Shown piece after piece: positions 63,190-64,000 of a DNA stretch of 64,000 nt. The notes under the pieces were generated by a model. It was not told the DNA's origin. It did no database searches and worked only from the letters and a program-made list of their open reading frames with translations. The stretch lies in the NCBI GenBank assembly GCA_947495135.1, contig CANLXN010000009.1, positions 1 to 64,000 of the forward strand. Reading direction: 5' to 3'. The stretch comes from an uncultured Flavobacteriaceae bacterium. Lineage in GTDB: Bacteria; Bacteroidota; Bacteroidia; Flavobacteriales; Flavobacteriaceae. Each line of letters opens with the position of its first letter. Within the stretch, counting starts at the first letter, position 1. The translations under genes were made by a program, and so were the position numbers.

Positions 63190-64000
63190 CTACTTCACTA
63201 TAATATTTTTCTGTTGTAGCGATTCTTTTGTTGGAAAAAAGAAATCGTCTAACCCTACTTTTCGATCTAAGAGAGTGCCTTTATCCGTCCTATAATTTGT
63301 TGAATGGATATCCTTAACTGGTTCGGGCATTTCTTGGCCTATGGAGAGATAATAGTCTCTATATTTAAAAATAGGTTCTTCAGATTGTGGCGCCACAAAT
63401 ACACATTCTTTCCCCATAGCATGTGCGAAAATAATACCATGCAGTGAAGAAGCGTATACTATTTTTGCTTTCATAATCTCCTTTGCAACCTTTTGTGGGG
63501 TGTTATCGATATTAACCATCTTCACTCCTTCAGGATAATTTCCTCTGTAGGCCCATACATCTCTGTAATGCGGTATAAAGATTACATTCTTTTCGCTGCT
63601 TCTCTTCATATTAAGGTTATAAACCTCTTTGATCAAGAGTCCTGGATCGTATTCAAATTTAAGATTAGACAGGTCAGCTCCATATTTTTCAAACAAGCTT
63701 TTCGTCAAAGGTCCACGCACTCCATTTACAACAGCACTTTCTATAATTTCTTCCTTTTCTGAAAGGTCATTCCCTTTCCATCCTATTCCATTTACAATAT
63801 CACCTTTTTCAAGTACTGACATCACCGAACCAACTAAAAGTAATCTATCTCCTTGCTTTTTCATGTTCTGCGGTTCTTCATTATATAAGAACTTCAGCAA
63901 GTCGTAATTAAAGATATCTCCGGCATTACCATATCGAAATACCATTCTCTTTTTATTTTTGAAACGGATCTTATAATAATCCAGCAAGGGAACTTTACGG
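63190..64000 (-). CDS. Polysaccharide pyruvyltransferase family protein (partial at window edge)
   Basis: At least 270 residues, with the 5' end cut by the window. The frame is open through base 64000 (upstream codons read ..RKVPLLDYY), so the TTG at 63987 is not the true start; the real one is probably just outside. The family motifs are FRYGNAGDIFNYDLLKFL near the N-terminus, VRGPLTKSLFEKYG in the middle and SSLHGIIFAHAMG near 190. It would add a pyruvate ketal to a sugar or act on a related substrate. It lies 98 bases before the next gene, the widest gap in the locus. Confidence 0.8.
   Translation of the reverse strand, partial: RKVPLLDYYKIRFKNKKRMVFRYGNAGDIFNYDLLKFLYNEEPQNMKKQGDRLLLVGSVMSVLEKGDIVNGIGWKGNDLSEKEEIIESAVVNGVRGPLTKSLFEKYGADLSNLKFEYDPGLLIKEVYNLNMKRSSEKNVIFIPHYRDVWAYRGNYPEGVKMVNIDNTPQKVAKEIMKAKIVYASSLHGIIFAHAMGKECVFVAPQSEEPIFKYRDYYLSIGQEMPEPVKDIHSTNYRTDKGTLLDRKVGLDDFFFPTKESLQQKNIIVK

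Noticed and set aside
63190-63987. Complete pyruvyltransferase gene starting at TTG 63987
   Set aside because: The frame stays open to base 64000 with a plausible RKVPLL continuation, so the start lies at or beyond the edge.

Overview
The window looks like a chromosome segment of a marine-type member of the Flavobacteriaceae (Bacteroidota). Several things point there: an AT-rich sequence; Bacteroidetes-type promoters (TTG, about 19-20 bases, TAnnTTTG); many genes without a Shine-Dalgarno sequence and with TTG/GTG starts; a type IX secretion (T9SS) substrate with a gliding-motility-type C-terminal domain; a PorV-like barrel; and Bacteroidetes-specific families. No phage, insertion sequence, CRISPR array, tRNA or rRNA gene was seen. 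Function calls come from motif and family recognition by reading, not from database searches.

Layout. 1-688: non-coding; two near-identical outward minus-strand promoters, a degenerate intergenic repeat and the thrS promoter. 689-3984: translation operon thrS-infC-rpmI-rplT, with infC probably starting at a rare ATA codon, closed by a strong terminator. 4075-13012, all minus: membrane class III cyclase, a secreted protein often called 'asparagine synthetase B', DUF1801, dnaB, accA, EamA exporter, LptF/G-type permease, tgt. 13288-17517, plus: two-gene ABC exporter and a large T9SS-secreted protein. 17557-19619, plus: a frameshifted small gene and four small unknown membrane proteins. 19680-31722: mostly accessory and housekeeping single genes (TRL-like lipoprotein, Tat-exported DinB protein, DUF1835, EthD lipoprotein, DUF2200, S51 peptidase, YitT, DUF4345, barrel, methyltransferase, uvrB, rluF-like, Hsp20, TerB-like). 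31816-41181: small exported protein, sucC, recQ, then kpsF-tatC-AhpD-like and lptB, pssA and a PorV2-like protein. 41258-42451: a DUF4105 protein.

42748-64000, all minus: one long tightly packed polysaccharide locus of 19 genes, read from right to left. It holds a pyruvyltransferase-family gene cut by the window edge, ten glycosyltransferases, an asparagine-synthase-like enzyme without a glutaminase domain, two different sulfotransferases, an MBOAT O-acyltransferase with an SGNH partner, an O-antigen-polymerase-like protein and a terminal polyprenyl glycosylphosphotransferase. The gene set predicts an undecaprenyl-linked Wzy-type exopolysaccharide or capsule that is sulfated, acylated, possibly pyruvylated and possibly amidated. 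Wzx flippase and Wza/Wzc export genes are not in view and probably lie beyond 64000.

The best candidates for new biology are the decoration genes of the polysaccharide locus, the small membrane-protein block at 17557-19619, and a tRNA-guanine transglycosylase without the usual zinc cysteines.
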